A DNA stretch of 64,000 nt from Roseimicrobium sp. ORNL1 (lineage in GTDB: Bacteria > Verrucomicrobiota > Verrucomicrobiia > Verrucomicrobiales > Verrucomicrobiaceae): assembly GCF_011044495.1 (NCBI RefSeq), contig NZ_CP049143.1, positions 6,076,001-6,140,000 on the forward strand, in the 5' to 3' direction. Shown piece after piece: positions 1-8,910 of the stretch. Positions within the stretch are counted from its first letter, which is position 1. Each line of letters opens with the position of its first letter. The translations under genes and the position numbers were made by a program. The notes under the pieces were generated by a model that had not been told where the DNA came from, made no database searches, and saw nothing but the letters and a program-made list of their open reading frames with translations.

Positions 1-1311
1 GGCATTGTCAAAGGTTCTCAGGCCATTGGTGAGCTTCGCTCGGGCATCGTCGAAAACGGCTTCCACAGAGTCCTCATTGGCCTCAAGCGCCTTGTCGATC
101 TCCGATCGGACAATGTTTGTCGCCGTGCCACTGGGAATGAACCAGGACTCGTCGACGTCCGGATCGCCAATACGCCGCAGGCTTGCGACTTGAGTGGCAG
201 TATTGAGGCGTATTCTGATGCCCTGCTTGAAACTCACGAAGCCATTCGGTGCCCAAAAAGTATCCGTCTCCGCTTCCACGCGCCCTGAGAGTTCGATGGA
301 TCCAGCCTTGAACGTCATCGTGGGACCACTGGAAAAGCGGAGTTTGTAGGTCACGGAAACGCCAACTCCGAATCGTTCCAATCGCAAGGTGATGCTCCGT
401 GCAGCGATCGACGCGCGAATGGCCTCAACATCGATAAGTCCCTGGATATGCTCCTTGCGCACGGCGAACGCAAAACCGCTGGAACCCACAAAGGAGGTAT
501 GGAGTGGCTGCACCCCAGACGCAGGAGCACCAGCGCCGGACAACTGCAGCGGCAACGTCAGGACCTGACCCACCGTGCCAATGCCCTTGAATTGGGAGAA
601 GGGAAACCCGGCAGGCAGAGTCACCGGCATGAGTTCTATGCCCTCCCGTATGAGCTTGCGAATCTGGGCGCCGAGCTTGTTGGCATCTGCAGTACTGATT
701 CCACTCGATGGCTCAGCGATGAATCGGATCTTCGCATCCTGATTGGAGGGTTTGATGTGCAATTTGCGAACTCCTCCGGCCACCGTCGTTCTCACTTCAA
801 AGGTCGCCTGCACTTCACCATGCACGGGCTTTGCAAGCTCCCCCGTATCCGGGTCCGGGTAGTAATGGGCGCGAGCATGCGCATGAATGATCACCTCGGA
901 TGATGACCCTTCCGGGAAGCTTATCTGCAGCGTGGATATCTGCACCCTGGCACGCCCACGGATGACCTCGGGCTCCAACTCGCCCACCACGACGTCACCC
1001 AAGTGATCGAAGATGCCCTGGAATTTCGTTGCGACTCCCGGGGGCGACGTGCTGATGAGGTGATCCTGCAGATCCTTGATGGGCCTCGGCCCTTTCTCCT
1101 GCTGCAACTCAAGAACCCAATCGCCAAAGTCGATCACATGATCCGGGAACTTCCGGCGGGGATCACCGATCCGGGTGTCAACACTGTGAAGCAGCTTGAG
1201 CGGCGCGTTCTCTGACACGCCGTTCTGATGCAGGGTGGCGAGCAGACCATTGATCTGCCTCACGGAGATTTGTACCACCGCCTCGTAGTCTCCTGTCAGG
1301 TTGTTGGCCAT
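1..1311 (-). CDS. Large FN3-operon protein, second paralogue (3'-truncated by window edge)
   Basis: I do not recognise this family. The frame is open from an ATG at 1311 down to base 1, giving 437 codons with no stop, so the C-terminus lies outside the window. The protein opens MANNLTGDYEAVVQISVRQI and is clearly paralogous to the N-terminal half of the 885-residue protein encoded at 4112-6769. Shared landmarks are LTGDYEAV, NGLLATLHQNG, an ARAHY segment, and DPDVDESWFI against DPAVDESWFI. The start lies one base after the TAA of the preceding FN3 gene, so translation is probably coupled. No signal peptide is visible. Whether this copy also ends in a thioredoxin-like domain cannot be seen. 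Function is unknown. The strict pairing with FN3 genes suggests the two families act together. Confidence 0.85.
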   Translation of the reverse strand, partial: MANNLTGDYEAVVQISVRQINGLLATLHQNGVSENAPLKLLHSVDTRIGDPRRKFPDHVIDFGDWVLELQQEKGPRPIKDLQDHLISTSPPGVATKFQGIFDHLGDVVVGELEPEVIRGRARVQISTLQISFPEGSSSEVIIHAHARAHYYPDPDTGELAKPVHGEVQATFEVRTTVAGGVRKLHIKPSNQDAKIRFIAEPSSGISTADANKLGAQIRKLIREGIELMPVTLPAGFPFSQFKGIGTVGQVLTLPLQLSGAGAPASGVQPLHTSFVGSSGFAFAVRKEHIQGLIDVEAIRASIAARSITLRLERFGVGVSVTYKLRFSSGPTMTFKAGSIELSGRVEAETDTFWAPNGFVSFKQGIRIRLNTATQVASLRRIGDPDVDESWFIPSGTATNIVRSEIDKALEANEDSVEAVFDDARAKLTNGLRTFDNA

Positions 1312-1312
1312 A

Positions 1313-2212
1313 TTATGCGACTTCTATGGTTTCTATCAGATAGATGCTTGGGGACATGGTGTAAGGAGTCCCTCCCGGGTTGGACACGGGAGGAAAGCGA
1401 TCCTCGAGACCTGCCTCAGCAGTGGCAGCTCGGAAATACATGGCGGCCTCGGCGGCTGGCACATTGCTGACGTAGCGCACGTTGCCATTGCCGGCGGTGG
1501 CGTTGATGTCGAAGCTCACGAGGAGCGGTCGGGTGCGATCCAAATCGTATGCCACCGTGCTCAGTGTCACCCGCGTATTCGCAGGCACTTGAACCGCCTG
1601 AGCCACCACTTTGTTGTCACCGCCTGAATCGTAGGGATTACCCGAAGCTCCCACCTGTGAAATGTACACGCGATCAATCACCAGATTTCCCTGAGTGGAT
1701 CCACGAATCGTGATGAATACCCTGCTTCCCCCGGCTGCCAGCCGCATAGGCTCTATGCGCTGCACGATGCAGTAGCCATGCAGGTTAGGCTGATCCGTCG
1801 CAAGTGCCGCGCTGAAACACGCGGCCGGAGGCAGGGTGGTGGCATCGACCTCCGTGGTGAAGTCCGACGCCATCATGCCCGACACGGCCTTCACCTTGTA
1901 GTAGTAGAGAGACGAATACAGCAAGCCCACATCCGTGAATGTGGTGACTTCGGACACGAGAGGCACAGGGGTTGTCTCTCCATCCTTGCGACGTTCGATT
2001 TCGAACATCACGGCATTCTCTTCGTCCTCGCCGCTTTCATGAGTCCATGAAAGGGACACTGAGTTTGGGGAGGTCGCGGCAACAGTCAGATTCTCGGGAA
2101 CACTAAGAGACGGAGGAATGGTAATGCTGAAGCCGCATCCCGCATACCCCCACAACATGACCACCGGCACCAGCAGCAGCGGCGCCAGTATGAAAAGGGC
2201 GAACCATTCCAT
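1313..2212 (-). CDS. FN3-domain membrane-anchored/lipoprotein-like protein, paralogue 4
   Basis: This 299-residue protein belongs to the four-member paralogous set in this operon. Residues 1-26 form a hydrophobic segment starting MEW and ending GYAGC. It lacks the basic n-region of a normal signal peptide, and YAGC is an imperfect lipobox, so it may be a lipoprotein, an uncleaved anchor, or neither. A fibronectin type III domain follows at about residues 35-130 (SVSLSWTHES; YYYKVKAV). The C-terminal domain of about 170 residues is shared by all four paralogues. Its recurring blocks are VQRIEPMRL, GNLVIDR, a SQ...GNPYDS segment, DRTRPLLVSFDI and IYLIE at the end. The gap to the preceding gene is 53 bp, and the next gene starts one base beyond its stop. 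No Shine-Dalgarno is seen. The role is unknown; the set could be surface or structural proteins. Confidence 0.85.
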   Translation of the reverse strand: MEWFALFILAPLLLVPVVMLWGYAGCGFSITIPPSLSVPENLTVAATSPNSVSLSWTHESGEDEENAVMFEIERRKDGETTPVPLVSEVTTFTDVGLLYSSLYYYKVKAVSGMMASDFTTEVDATTLPPAACFSAALATDQPNLHGYCIVQRIEPMRLAAGGSRVFITIRGSTQGNLVIDRVYISQVGASGNPYDSGGDNKVVAQAVQVPANTRVTLSTVAYDLDRTRPLLVSFDINATAGNGNVRYVSNVPAAEAAMYFRAATAEAGLEDRFPPVSNPGGTPYTMSPSIYLIETIEVA

Positions 2213-2265
2213 GACAGTTGAAGGTGAGAGATTGCGAAGAGAAAGGTGGCAGTACGGAAATCAGC

Positions 2266-3162
2266 TCACGCCACCTCGATGCGCTCAATGAGGTAGATGC
2301 TGTTGGACGTGTTGTAGGGCGTCGCACCGGGGTTCGCAGCGGAAGGAAGACGATCCGCCACCGAGGCTTCCGCAGTTGCAGGCCGGAAGAACATGGTTGC
2401 CTCCGCAGCCGGGACGGGATTCTGAAAGCGCACATTCCCTTGCCCTCCTGTGGCAGAGATATCAAAACACACCAGGAGAGGCCGGGTACGATCCAGCGTG
2501 TATGCCACGACAGGCAATGCCACCGGTGTATTGGCGGGCACCGTCACTGAGGTAGCCACCAGAGTCAGGTCAGTGGATGAGTCATAGGGATTCCCGGCGG
2601 CAGCAGGCTGTGAGATGAACACGCGGTCGATGACAAGATTCCCCACGGTGGAGCCTCGTACCGTGATGAACACCTGAGTCCCTCCAGCAGCCAGCCGTGT
2701 GGGCTCGATGCGCTGCACAAGGCAGAAGCCCTCCAGTCCCGGTTGATCCGTCATGAGTGTGGACGTGAAGCAGACCTGCGGCACGAGCGCGAGTGTGGTA
2801 GCCTCCACTTGCGTGGTGAAGTCCGTAGTCAGCGCACCAAAAACTGCTCTAACCCTGTAGCGATACAGGGTGAGTGGGAGCAGGCCAGTATCCGTGAAGG
2901 TGGTGCCCGTGGTGGGAAGTATGACCGGCGTCGTGTCTCCATTCCTAAGGCGCTCCACCTCGAATGTCACCCCTTCCGCGTCATCGCTTTGGAACCATGA
3001 GAGCGAGACCGAACCAGAGCTGACGTTGGTGACTGTCAGATCCACCGGCACCCCTGGAAAATACCCGCTCTGTGGATTAAAGGAGCAGCCGGCATATCCA
3101 TACAACAGCACCACGGGGACGACCATCACCGCCGCCAGAAGCATCAGTAGAGTCCATTCCAT
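2266..3162 (-). CDS. FN3-domain membrane-anchored/lipoprotein-like protein, paralogue 3
   Basis: This 298-residue paralogue of the flanking FN3 genes starts MEWTLLMLLAAVMVVPVV and reaches GYAGC at about residue 26. One FN3 domain follows (SVSLSWFQSDDA; LYRYRVRAV), then the shared C-terminal domain with VQRIEPTRL, GNLVIDRVFISQ, NPYDSS, LDRTRPLLVCFDI and a terminal IYLIERIEVA. It is closest to the copy at 1313-2212, and both are preceded by 53-bp spacers, which suggests a recent tandem duplication. The spacers are pyrimidine-rich immediately upstream of the ATG on the coding strand, with no ribosome-binding motif. Function is unknown. Confidence 0.85.
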   Translation of the reverse strand: MEWTLLMLLAAVMVVPVVLLYGYAGCSFNPQSGYFPGVPVDLTVTNVSSGSVSLSWFQSDDAEGVTFEVERLRNGDTTPVILPTTGTTFTDTGLLPLTLYRYRVRAVFGALTTDFTTQVEATTLALVPQVCFTSTLMTDQPGLEGFCLVQRIEPTRLAAGGTQVFITVRGSTVGNLVIDRVFISQPAAAGNPYDSSTDLTLVATSVTVPANTPVALPVVAYTLDRTRPLLVCFDISATGGQGNVRFQNPVPAAEATMFFRPATAEASVADRLPSAANPGATPYNTSNSIYLIERIEVA

Positions 3163-3215
3163 ATGAGAGGTAGGAGAGGTTGGAGTTTAGCGAAGCGCAG
3201 GCATTGCTGCAGGGG

Positions 3216-4115
3216 TCACCCGACATCAATGCGCTGCACCAGATAAATACTTGTCGATGCGTTGTAGGGTGGAGCACCTGGATTCGCCGCTGAGGGCAGA
3301 CGATCCTGAATACCTGCCTCGGCCGTGGCCGCCCTGAAATGCATCGATGCGTCCGTCGCCGGCACGGGATTCACAAAACGGACATTTCCCATGCCTGCAG
3401 TGGGACTGATATCAAAGGCGACCAGCAGGGGCTTGGTTTGATCAAGCGTGTACGTTACCACGGGCAGTTCCACGATCTGCCCTGCCGGTATGCTAACCGC
3501 TGTGGCTATCTCCACGAGGTCCACTGCGGAGTCATACACATTGCCACCGGTTGCGACCTGCGAGATGGTCGCACGGTCAATCAAAAGATTCCCGGCAGTG
3601 GAACCTTGCAGCACCAAGCGCACCTTGCTTCCGCTTCGTACCAGTCGCACAGGCTCGATGCGCTGCACCAGGCAAAAGCCACCAATACCGGCCTGGTCCG
3701 TCGTCAGCGTAGCGCTGAAGGCGGGCATGAAGTCAAGTGTTCTACCCGTGGCACTCTCTGAGCGATCAGACTCCCTGAAATCATCCGTGCGTATGGCCAG
3801 CACCTCATAGGTGTATTCGGTGTTCGGAGTCAGACCGGTATCGAGATACTCGGTGGCGTCGGTGGTGAACTCGGCCTCCGAGCCCGGGGTGATGCGAAAG
3901 AGTTTGAAGGTGACAGGCTCGGATGAGGCCTTTGCCCAGCTTATCCGAATCGATTCTATGCTCTCCCCTTCCGCCTCCACATTGATCGGCGTGAAATTGA
4001 GAGTGGTTGGATCAAGACCAAAAACCTGATTGCAGCCTGCATAACCAAAGAGCAGCACCACCGGAATCACGACCAGTGGGACCAGGAGGACAAGCATGTA
4101 CCATTCAAGTGTCAT
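3216..4115 (-). CDS. FN3-domain membrane-anchored/lipoprotein-like protein, paralogue 2
   Basis: This 299-residue paralogue starts MTLEWYMLVLLVPLVVIPVV and reaches GYAGC near residue 28. The FN3 domain lies at about residues 38-130 (SIRISWAKASSEPVTFKLF; YTYEVLAI). The C-terminal family domain carries VQRIEPVRL, GNLLIDRATISQ, NVYDSA, LDQTKPLLVAFDI and a terminal IYLVQRIDVG. Its ATG overlaps the stop of the 885-residue gene by four bases (ATGA), indicating translational coupling between the large unknown protein and this FN3 protein. Function is unknown. A secreted or surface location is inferred from the hydrophobic N-terminus and the FN3 fold. Confidence 0.85.
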   Translation of the reverse strand: MTLEWYMLVLLVPLVVIPVVLLFGYAGCNQVFGLDPTTLNFTPINVEAEGESIESIRISWAKASSEPVTFKLFRITPGSEAEFTTDATEYLDTGLTPNTEYTYEVLAIRTDDFRESDRSESATGRTLDFMPAFSATLTTDQAGIGGFCLVQRIEPVRLVRSGSKVRLVLQGSTAGNLLIDRATISQVATGGNVYDSAVDLVEIATAVSIPAGQIVELPVVTYTLDQTKPLLVAFDISPTAGMGNVRFVNPVPATDASMHFRAATAEAGIQDRLPSAANPGAPPYNASTSIYLVQRIDVG

Positions 4116-6769
4116 AATGATTCCGCGGATAACGATTCCCCGGAAGACTCCGCTTCCAGCTCAGGAGTGAGGCCAAATGTGACATCACGCAGCGTCCCAT
4201 CACGACCGAGTTGCACCACCGTGGGCCAGCACCGCACACCCAATGCCCGGGCGAAGCGCTGCTCAGCATCCTGCGCGAGGAGGAAGCTGATTCCCCACTC
4301 CTTCGGCACCGTCTGAATAGCCTTGGTATCCGGCCCGCCATGGAATCCAATGATCAGTGGTCGACCTTCCTCACCACTTCCCTTCGCGTGCGAGCGTTGC
4401 AGCCTCAGCAATTCCTTCCGACAAGGCGCAGACCACGACTGCCAGAACAAAAGCGTCACCTCCCGTCCGCGATAGCGATGCAGCGCATGCCGCCCGCCAT
4501 GCTGATCCTCAAACTCAAAGTCAGGCACCGCTTCGCCTCTTCGCAGGGAAAGTGATAGCGGCTTGAAGCCCGGTCTCAACGCCGGAGTCAGGTGCTCCTT
4601 GAGCGCGTGCACCAACTCATCGAGATTACCCTCCCTTTCCTGCTTCCACACAAACTCTCCGCGGGCATTCAGCAGGAATGTGGATGACCTGTCCCCCGCG
4701 GCAAAGGTGCGGCTCCATCCACCTTCAGTATCCTCCGCAATCTGAAGAGATACACCAGACTCACCCTCCATCTGCCGGAGCATCTGCGCCTCCATCTCCC
4801 TGCCGCGCACCCGCTGAAATGTACCAGCCGGGACAACCCAGATGACGGACAGCGGATGACTTCTTCCTGAAGTCGCCTGCAATGCCTTCTGAACGACGCG
4901 CAGCGGTTCCTCCACCTCCAGCGAGGCAAATCTCACCAGCGTATTGATGCCCCTGCCTCCGACAGGAGCACGTTCACCGAGCACGTTGATATACCCCGCA
5001 ATCATTTCTTCCAGCAAGAACTCTGGAGGCCTGGGCCACCAGATGGGCAGGTACACCACATCCCACCATGGCGGCTGCACCAGAATGGGCTCGCGATCAC
5101 TGACCTGGCACGCTCTACCAGCAACGATAGGTTGTTCCACACCGTTGGAGTCCAGCTGCGCGCCTTCGAGCTTCAGGCAGATGCGGTTCAACGTAGGAGC
5201 ATCAGCGGGCTTGGTCAGCAGGAAGCGATGCTGCACCACCTGTTGCTTCACTTCTCCGGCCCACGGGATCTGGTTCTCCTTCACCCACGTCCAGATGAAA
5301 CGGTCAATCCTCCCGCCAGGTATCCAGCTCTCATAGGCGCTGAAACTCTTGCCATCCGGAGTCTCCTGCACCTTCACAATCGGGGCATAGTGATACCGAG
5401 TGGATAGGGATCCGCGGATGATGATGCCATCGGGTGTGATCTCTATCGCGTCATACTTCGCATCCGCAGAGTCATCGAACGATTTGAGCCCGGCGCTGAA
5501 CCTCACTCGGGTGCTGGCGAAGGTAGTATTGACCGGCCCGGATGCGGAACTGAGCGCGCTTGCCATCGCGGACTTCACGGCACCCAGTGCCGTGCTGTGG
5601 GAGATGAACCAGGACTCATCCACCGCAGGGTCTCCCACCGACTTGAGAGTCACCGACTGTGTGGGAGCATGCAGTTCCAGCGTCACTCCCTGTCTGAAGG
5701 TGATGTATCCATTTGGCAGTATCGATCCGGTGGTCAGCGCGATGTGGCCAGAGATCTCAATGACCCCGGCCTTCCATTCAATCGCAGGTCCCGAGGTGAA
5801 GCTGGCATGATAGGTCCCGGTCACAAATCCAATCCTCACCCGCACACTGAAGCTGCTGATGGATGCCTTCACCGAATCCATCAAGGGAGCGAGCAGCGTC
5901 GCAATGTGTTCCTTGCTCACCGCAATGGCATACTCGCTACCACCGATGAACTCATTCGTGATGCTCGCAAGACCCGCCGACGAAGCAACACCTCCCGACA
6001 ACTTCATGGGAAGAGCAATCGCGTCGCCCAATCCCTTGAATGCAGCGAAGGGAAAGTCCGCAGGGATAGCCAAGTCCAGCGGCTCCAGCTTCCCGCGTGC
6101 AACCTTGCGCAGCTCCGTGGAGATCTTGTCTGACTCCGCAGCACTCGTGCTGAGGCCAGGATGACGGGTGAAATAGACCTTACCATCATCCGCCGAGGGC
6201 GTGACTTTCAACACAGGTTGTCCCTGGGATGAGGCGCCCGCAGTGACATCATAGGTAATGTTCACATCACCATGGATGGGATCCGGCAGTGTTGCCGTGC
6301 CAGCTGTGCCCTGGTAGTGGGCACGGATGGTCGCATGCACCATCACTTCCGTATGCGAACGCAGATTCAGCGAAATCGTTGGAGCCGCTACCTGCACATC
6401 CGCCCGCCCGTGAAGCTGACCCTGACGAAGAATGTCATGGAATGACTCCTGGATGGCTGTGATGGCATCACTCAACCGCACCGCCACGCCGGGCGCGGCC
6501 ACCTTCACAGCATGGTCCCGGTAGATATCGAAGTTGCCACTGTCCTGCCACGACTTCTGCCCAGCAATCCACGGCCCAAGTCCCGCAGCCCCTGCTGACG
6601 AGCCGGAGCCCGAGAGACCATCTCCCAAGAGAAAGGAAACGCCGTGCGGCAGATGCGGAGACTTCAGAGGAAGGTCGCCGTTCTGATGCAGCGTCGCCAG
6701 CAATCCATTCACCTGGCGGATGCTGACTTGCAGCACCGCTTCATAGTCGCCTGTAAGTGCGTTGGCCAT
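4112..6769 (-). CDS. Large FN3-operon protein with C-terminal thioredoxin-like domain
   Basis: This 885-residue protein opens MANALTGDYEAVLQVSIRQV. Residues 1 to about 560 match the partial paralogue at the left edge and belong to no family I recognise. From about residue 737 there is a TlpA/AhpC-like thioredoxin fold: the VPDFEFEDQHGG entry strand, then TLLFWQSWSAPCRKEL at the active site (W779-S-A-P-C783), and a cis-proline in RCWPTVVQLG near residue 849. The usual WCxxC is WSAPC here, so the N-terminal nucleophilic cysteine is a serine. Disulfide exchange of the normal type is therefore unlikely; a peroxidase-like, monothiol or purely structural role is possible. No signal peptide is visible, which is odd beside secreted-looking neighbours. 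The start lies two bases after the stop of the 390-residue FN3 gene. Confidence 0.85.
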   Translation of the reverse strand: MANALTGDYEAVLQVSIRQVNGLLATLHQNGDLPLKSPHLPHGVSFLLGDGLSGSGSSAGAAGLGPWIAGQKSWQDSGNFDIYRDHAVKVAAPGVAVRLSDAITAIQESFHDILRQGQLHGRADVQVAAPTISLNLRSHTEVMVHATIRAHYQGTAGTATLPDPIHGDVNITYDVTAGASSQGQPVLKVTPSADDGKVYFTRHPGLSTSAAESDKISTELRKVARGKLEPLDLAIPADFPFAAFKGLGDAIALPMKLSGGVASSAGLASITNEFIGGSEYAIAVSKEHIATLLAPLMDSVKASISSFSVRVRIGFVTGTYHASFTSGPAIEWKAGVIEISGHIALTTGSILPNGYITFRQGVTLELHAPTQSVTLKSVGDPAVDESWFISHSTALGAVKSAMASALSSASGPVNTTFASTRVRFSAGLKSFDDSADAKYDAIEITPDGIIIRGSLSTRYHYAPIVKVQETPDGKSFSAYESWIPGGRIDRFIWTWVKENQIPWAGEVKQQVVQHRFLLTKPADAPTLNRICLKLEGAQLDSNGVEQPIVAGRACQVSDREPILVQPPWWDVVYLPIWWPRPPEFLLEEMIAGYINVLGERAPVGGRGINTLVRFASLEVEEPLRVVQKALQATSGRSHPLSVIWVVPAGTFQRVRGREMEAQMLRQMEGESGVSLQIAEDTEGGWSRTFAAGDRSSTFLLNARGEFVWKQEREGNLDELVHALKEHLTPALRPGFKPLSLSLRRGEAVPDFEFEDQHGGRHALHRYRGREVTLLFWQSWSAPCRKELLRLQRSHAKGSGEEGRPLIIGFHGGPDTKAIQTVPKEWGISFLLAQDAEQRFARALGVRCWPTVVQLGRDGTLRDVTFGLTPELEAESSGESLSAESL

Positions 6770-6771
6770 GA

Positions 6772-7944
6772 TCAGGCAGCCTCAATCTTCTCGATGAGAT
6801 AGACAGCGTTCGAAGGTTGGAAGTCAGACGCACGATTCGCCATCTGCGCCGCCTGCGTTGCCGCCTTGAAATACGTCTTCGTCTGCGCATCCACCAGGGC
6901 GCCAAAACGCACATTACCCTGGCCCGGCGTCGGTGAGACATCGAAAGCCACGAGCAGGGGCTTGGTCTTATCCAATGCGAAGGAGACCGGATCCAGCACC
7001 AGCGGTGTTGCGGCAGCTACTGTTACATTGGTCCCCAACAGGATTGGCAACGCCGACGAATCCCACGCCTCACCCACAGGCACCGCATGCGAGATGGTGA
7101 TGGCGGAAAGCACCAATGGTCCCGAGACACCACCCCGTATCGTCAACCTCACGAGGGAGCCGCTGTTCGCCAGTCGGTCCGTTCCAATACGCACCACAAA
7201 ACAAAAGCCGGACGCAGCTTGATCCGTGACAAGCGGCACCGGTGTACCTGTGGTGGGGGGATACACCGGCTTAAAGCTCAACGTGGACGCTGTGACCTTC
7301 ACATCAGGCGACGAGGTCACACGCTCAGCCACTCCCTTGTTCACCCCATTCACAAACGAACGCAGACTGTACTCATAGGTCACGCCGGAAGCTGTGGCGG
7401 CATCTGTATGAGTCACCGTAGTGCTGCCACCTTGGGCCACTTCATAACTTGCCCCCGGCCTCTCAAGCGTGAAGCGCGTGGCCTTGGTGGATTCATTCTT
7501 CCAGGCGAGCGCAATGGAATTCAACGCGGGTGTCGCCACCAATCCTGTAGGGGCTGCTGGTCGTGTCGTCGCACTCGCTTCGGACGACGTGAAGGCATCG
7601 GAAGTGCCATTGAGATCCACGGCCGCGATGGAGTAGAAGAACGTGGTCCCCTCGGGAAGATTCACATCATCCACCTGAGTTCCCGTGACGCCTTGCAACG
7701 CAGGCACCGGTGTCAGGCTGCCCGATGACTCTCCTCGCGCAATGTTGAATTTCGCAGTGGCGTCACTATGAGTCCACCGCAGGGTGATGGTGCGGTCCCC
7801 TGTCCTGTCTGCAATGAGCGAAGTCGGAGGGGATGGTGCTGACACTGGCTCCGGGAGGAACGATCCGCAGCCCGCGAATCCGCACAGCAACACCACCGGC
7901 GCCACAACCAGCGGGGCCAACAGCGCGAGCAGCAGCCATTCCAT
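6772..7944 (-). CDS. FN3-domain membrane-anchored/lipoprotein-like protein, paralogue 1 (two FN3 domains)
   Basis: The start at 7944 (MEWLLLALLAPLVVAPVV) is chosen because the other paralogues begin with MEW or MTLEW at the same point. An in-frame ATG 48 bases upstream (7992) would add 16 residues (MARRQSVRVISVPPDS) containing basic residues, and cannot be excluded. The 390-residue protein has the hydrophobic N-terminus ending GFAGC, then two FN3 domains (TITLRWTHSDA with FFYSIAAVD; SIALAWKNES with YEYSLRSF), and the shared C-terminal domain (VVRIGTDRL, LDKTKPLLVAFDV, AVYLIEKIEAA). It is the first gene of the FN3 operon, after a 258-bp intergenic region holding a candidate promoter, and is followed two bases later by the 885-residue gene. 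Function is unknown. Confidence 0.85.
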   Translation of the reverse strand: MEWLLLALLAPLVVAPVVLLCGFAGCGSFLPEPVSAPSPPTSLIADRTGDRTITLRWTHSDATAKFNIARGESSGSLTPVPALQGVTGTQVDDVNLPEGTTFFYSIAAVDLNGTSDAFTSSEASATTRPAAPTGLVATPALNSIALAWKNESTKATRFTLERPGASYEVAQGGSTTVTHTDAATASGVTYEYSLRSFVNGVNKGVAERVTSSPDVKVTASTLSFKPVYPPTTGTPVPLVTDQAASGFCFVVRIGTDRLANSGSLVRLTIRGGVSGPLVLSAITISHAVPVGEAWDSSALPILLGTNVTVAAATPLVLDPVSFALDKTKPLLVAFDVSPTPGQGNVRFGALVDAQTKTYFKAATQAAQMANRASDFQPSNAVYLIEKIEAA

Positions 7945-8117
7945 GGAATCAGGGGGGACTGAGATGACTCGGACGGACTGCCGGCGAGCCATGCCTCATG
8001 ACAACATCATCAAGGCATGAATACCGGGACGGGCCGACAGTCTCCCCCGATTCCAGGGAAAATACCCGTAAATAATAGATCAACCTTCTGCAGGTGACAT
8101 GCGCTATTTATTTATCG

Positions 8118-8147
8118 ATAATGCTGCACGCCACCCGCACGTTTCAA
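8118..8147 (-). promoter_or_regulatory. Candidate sigma70-type promoter of the FN3 operon
   Basis: On the minus strand TTGAAA (8142-8147) and CATTAT (8118-8123) are separated by 18 bases, matching 5/6 and 4/6 of the consensus. They lie in the only sizeable spacer (7945-8202) between the response regulator and the first FN3 gene. AT-rich sequence follows (ATAAATAAATAG). This is motif matching only; start-site mapping would settle it. Confidence 0.35.
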
Positions 8148-8180
8148 CAACCCGTAGAGGACTGGACTTCGAAGGTCTTG

Positions 8181-8205
8181 TAATAGGCTCGTAAAATAGC
8201 CTTTA
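8181..8205 (-). terminator. Imperfect hairpin at the end of the response-regulator gene
   Basis: The sequence TAATAGGCT...AGCCTTTA forms an imperfect stem of about 8 bp around an 8-base loop, overlapping the TAA stop of the response regulator. No strong U-tract follows on the minus strand, so it is a weak terminator candidate at best. The rest of 7945-8202 shows only the promoter candidate. Confidence 0.25.
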
Positions 8206-8910
8206 CGGCTGTCTTGCGGAGGAAGCACTCAATCGATTGGACTCGCCCCAGCGAATGGCATGGCGCGTAACCGCGGCTCCATCTTCCAGTTTCAGCTTGG
8301 CTCGAATATTGGCGCGGTGCACATCTACAGTCTTGGGGCTGATGCGCATAGCCTCCGCGATCTGCGGTGTGCTGCGTCCTTCACCAAGAAGCTGGAACAC
8401 TTCAAACTCACGATCCGTCAGCGCATCCAGTCCATCCGTTCCCTTGGGTGAGGTGCCGCTGGTGAATGCCTCCAGAATGTTATCCGCAATATCTTCACTC
8501 AGCCACAGCTTGCCCGCGGCCACCTTGCGCAGCGCGCGCTCAAAGACCTCATAGTCCGCGCTTTTCATCAAGTAACCCTTCGCTCCCGCCTTGATGGCGC
8601 GATGTGCATAAAGAGTCTCTTCATGCATGGAGAGCACGAGCAAAGGCAGATTCGGGTGCAGGGCATGCACGTCCTTGATCAATTCAAGGCCGCTTCTACC
8701 TGGCAGCGTGATATCCACCACGAGGACATCCGGCATGTCCGTATCGAGCTGCGTGAGGGCATCGGTGGCATTCGGCGCGGTCCAGGCGCATTCAAAGCCT
8801 TCGAGACTATCGATAAACTGCTTCATGCCCTCCCGCATGAAAGTGTGATCGTCTACAATGGCCACACGCTGCACGTCGGCCATCCCATCTTGGGTATCAG
8901 TACGTTTCAT
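8203..8910 (-). CDS. NarL/FixJ-family response regulator
   Basis: This 235-residue, two-domain transcription factor has a receiver domain at residues 14-130 with acidic pair D20-D21, phospho-acceptor D66 (LVVDITLPG), S94 and K116 (GYLMKS). The C-terminal LuxR-type helix-turn-helix at about residues 163-220 reads LTDREFEVFQLLGEGRSTPQ, then IAEAMRISPKTVDVHRANI. Phosphorylation by the upstream kinase should promote DNA binding. The ATG overlaps the kinase stop by four bases (ATGA), so the two are translationally coupled partners. Targets are not visible in the sequence. The adjacent FN3 operon and the upstream giant-protein operon are the obvious candidates by position. Confidence 0.95.
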   Translation of the reverse strand: MKRTDTQDGMADVQRVAIVDDHTFMREGMKQFIDSLEGFECAWTAPNATDALTQLDTDMPDVLVVDITLPGRSGLELIKDVHALHPNLPLLVLSMHEETLYAHRAIKAGAKGYLMKSADYEVFERALRKVAAGKLWLSEDIADNILEAFTSGTSPKGTDGLDALTDREFEVFQLLGEGRSTPQIAEAMRISPKTVDVHRANIRAKLKLEDGAAVTRHAIRWGESNRLSASSARQP

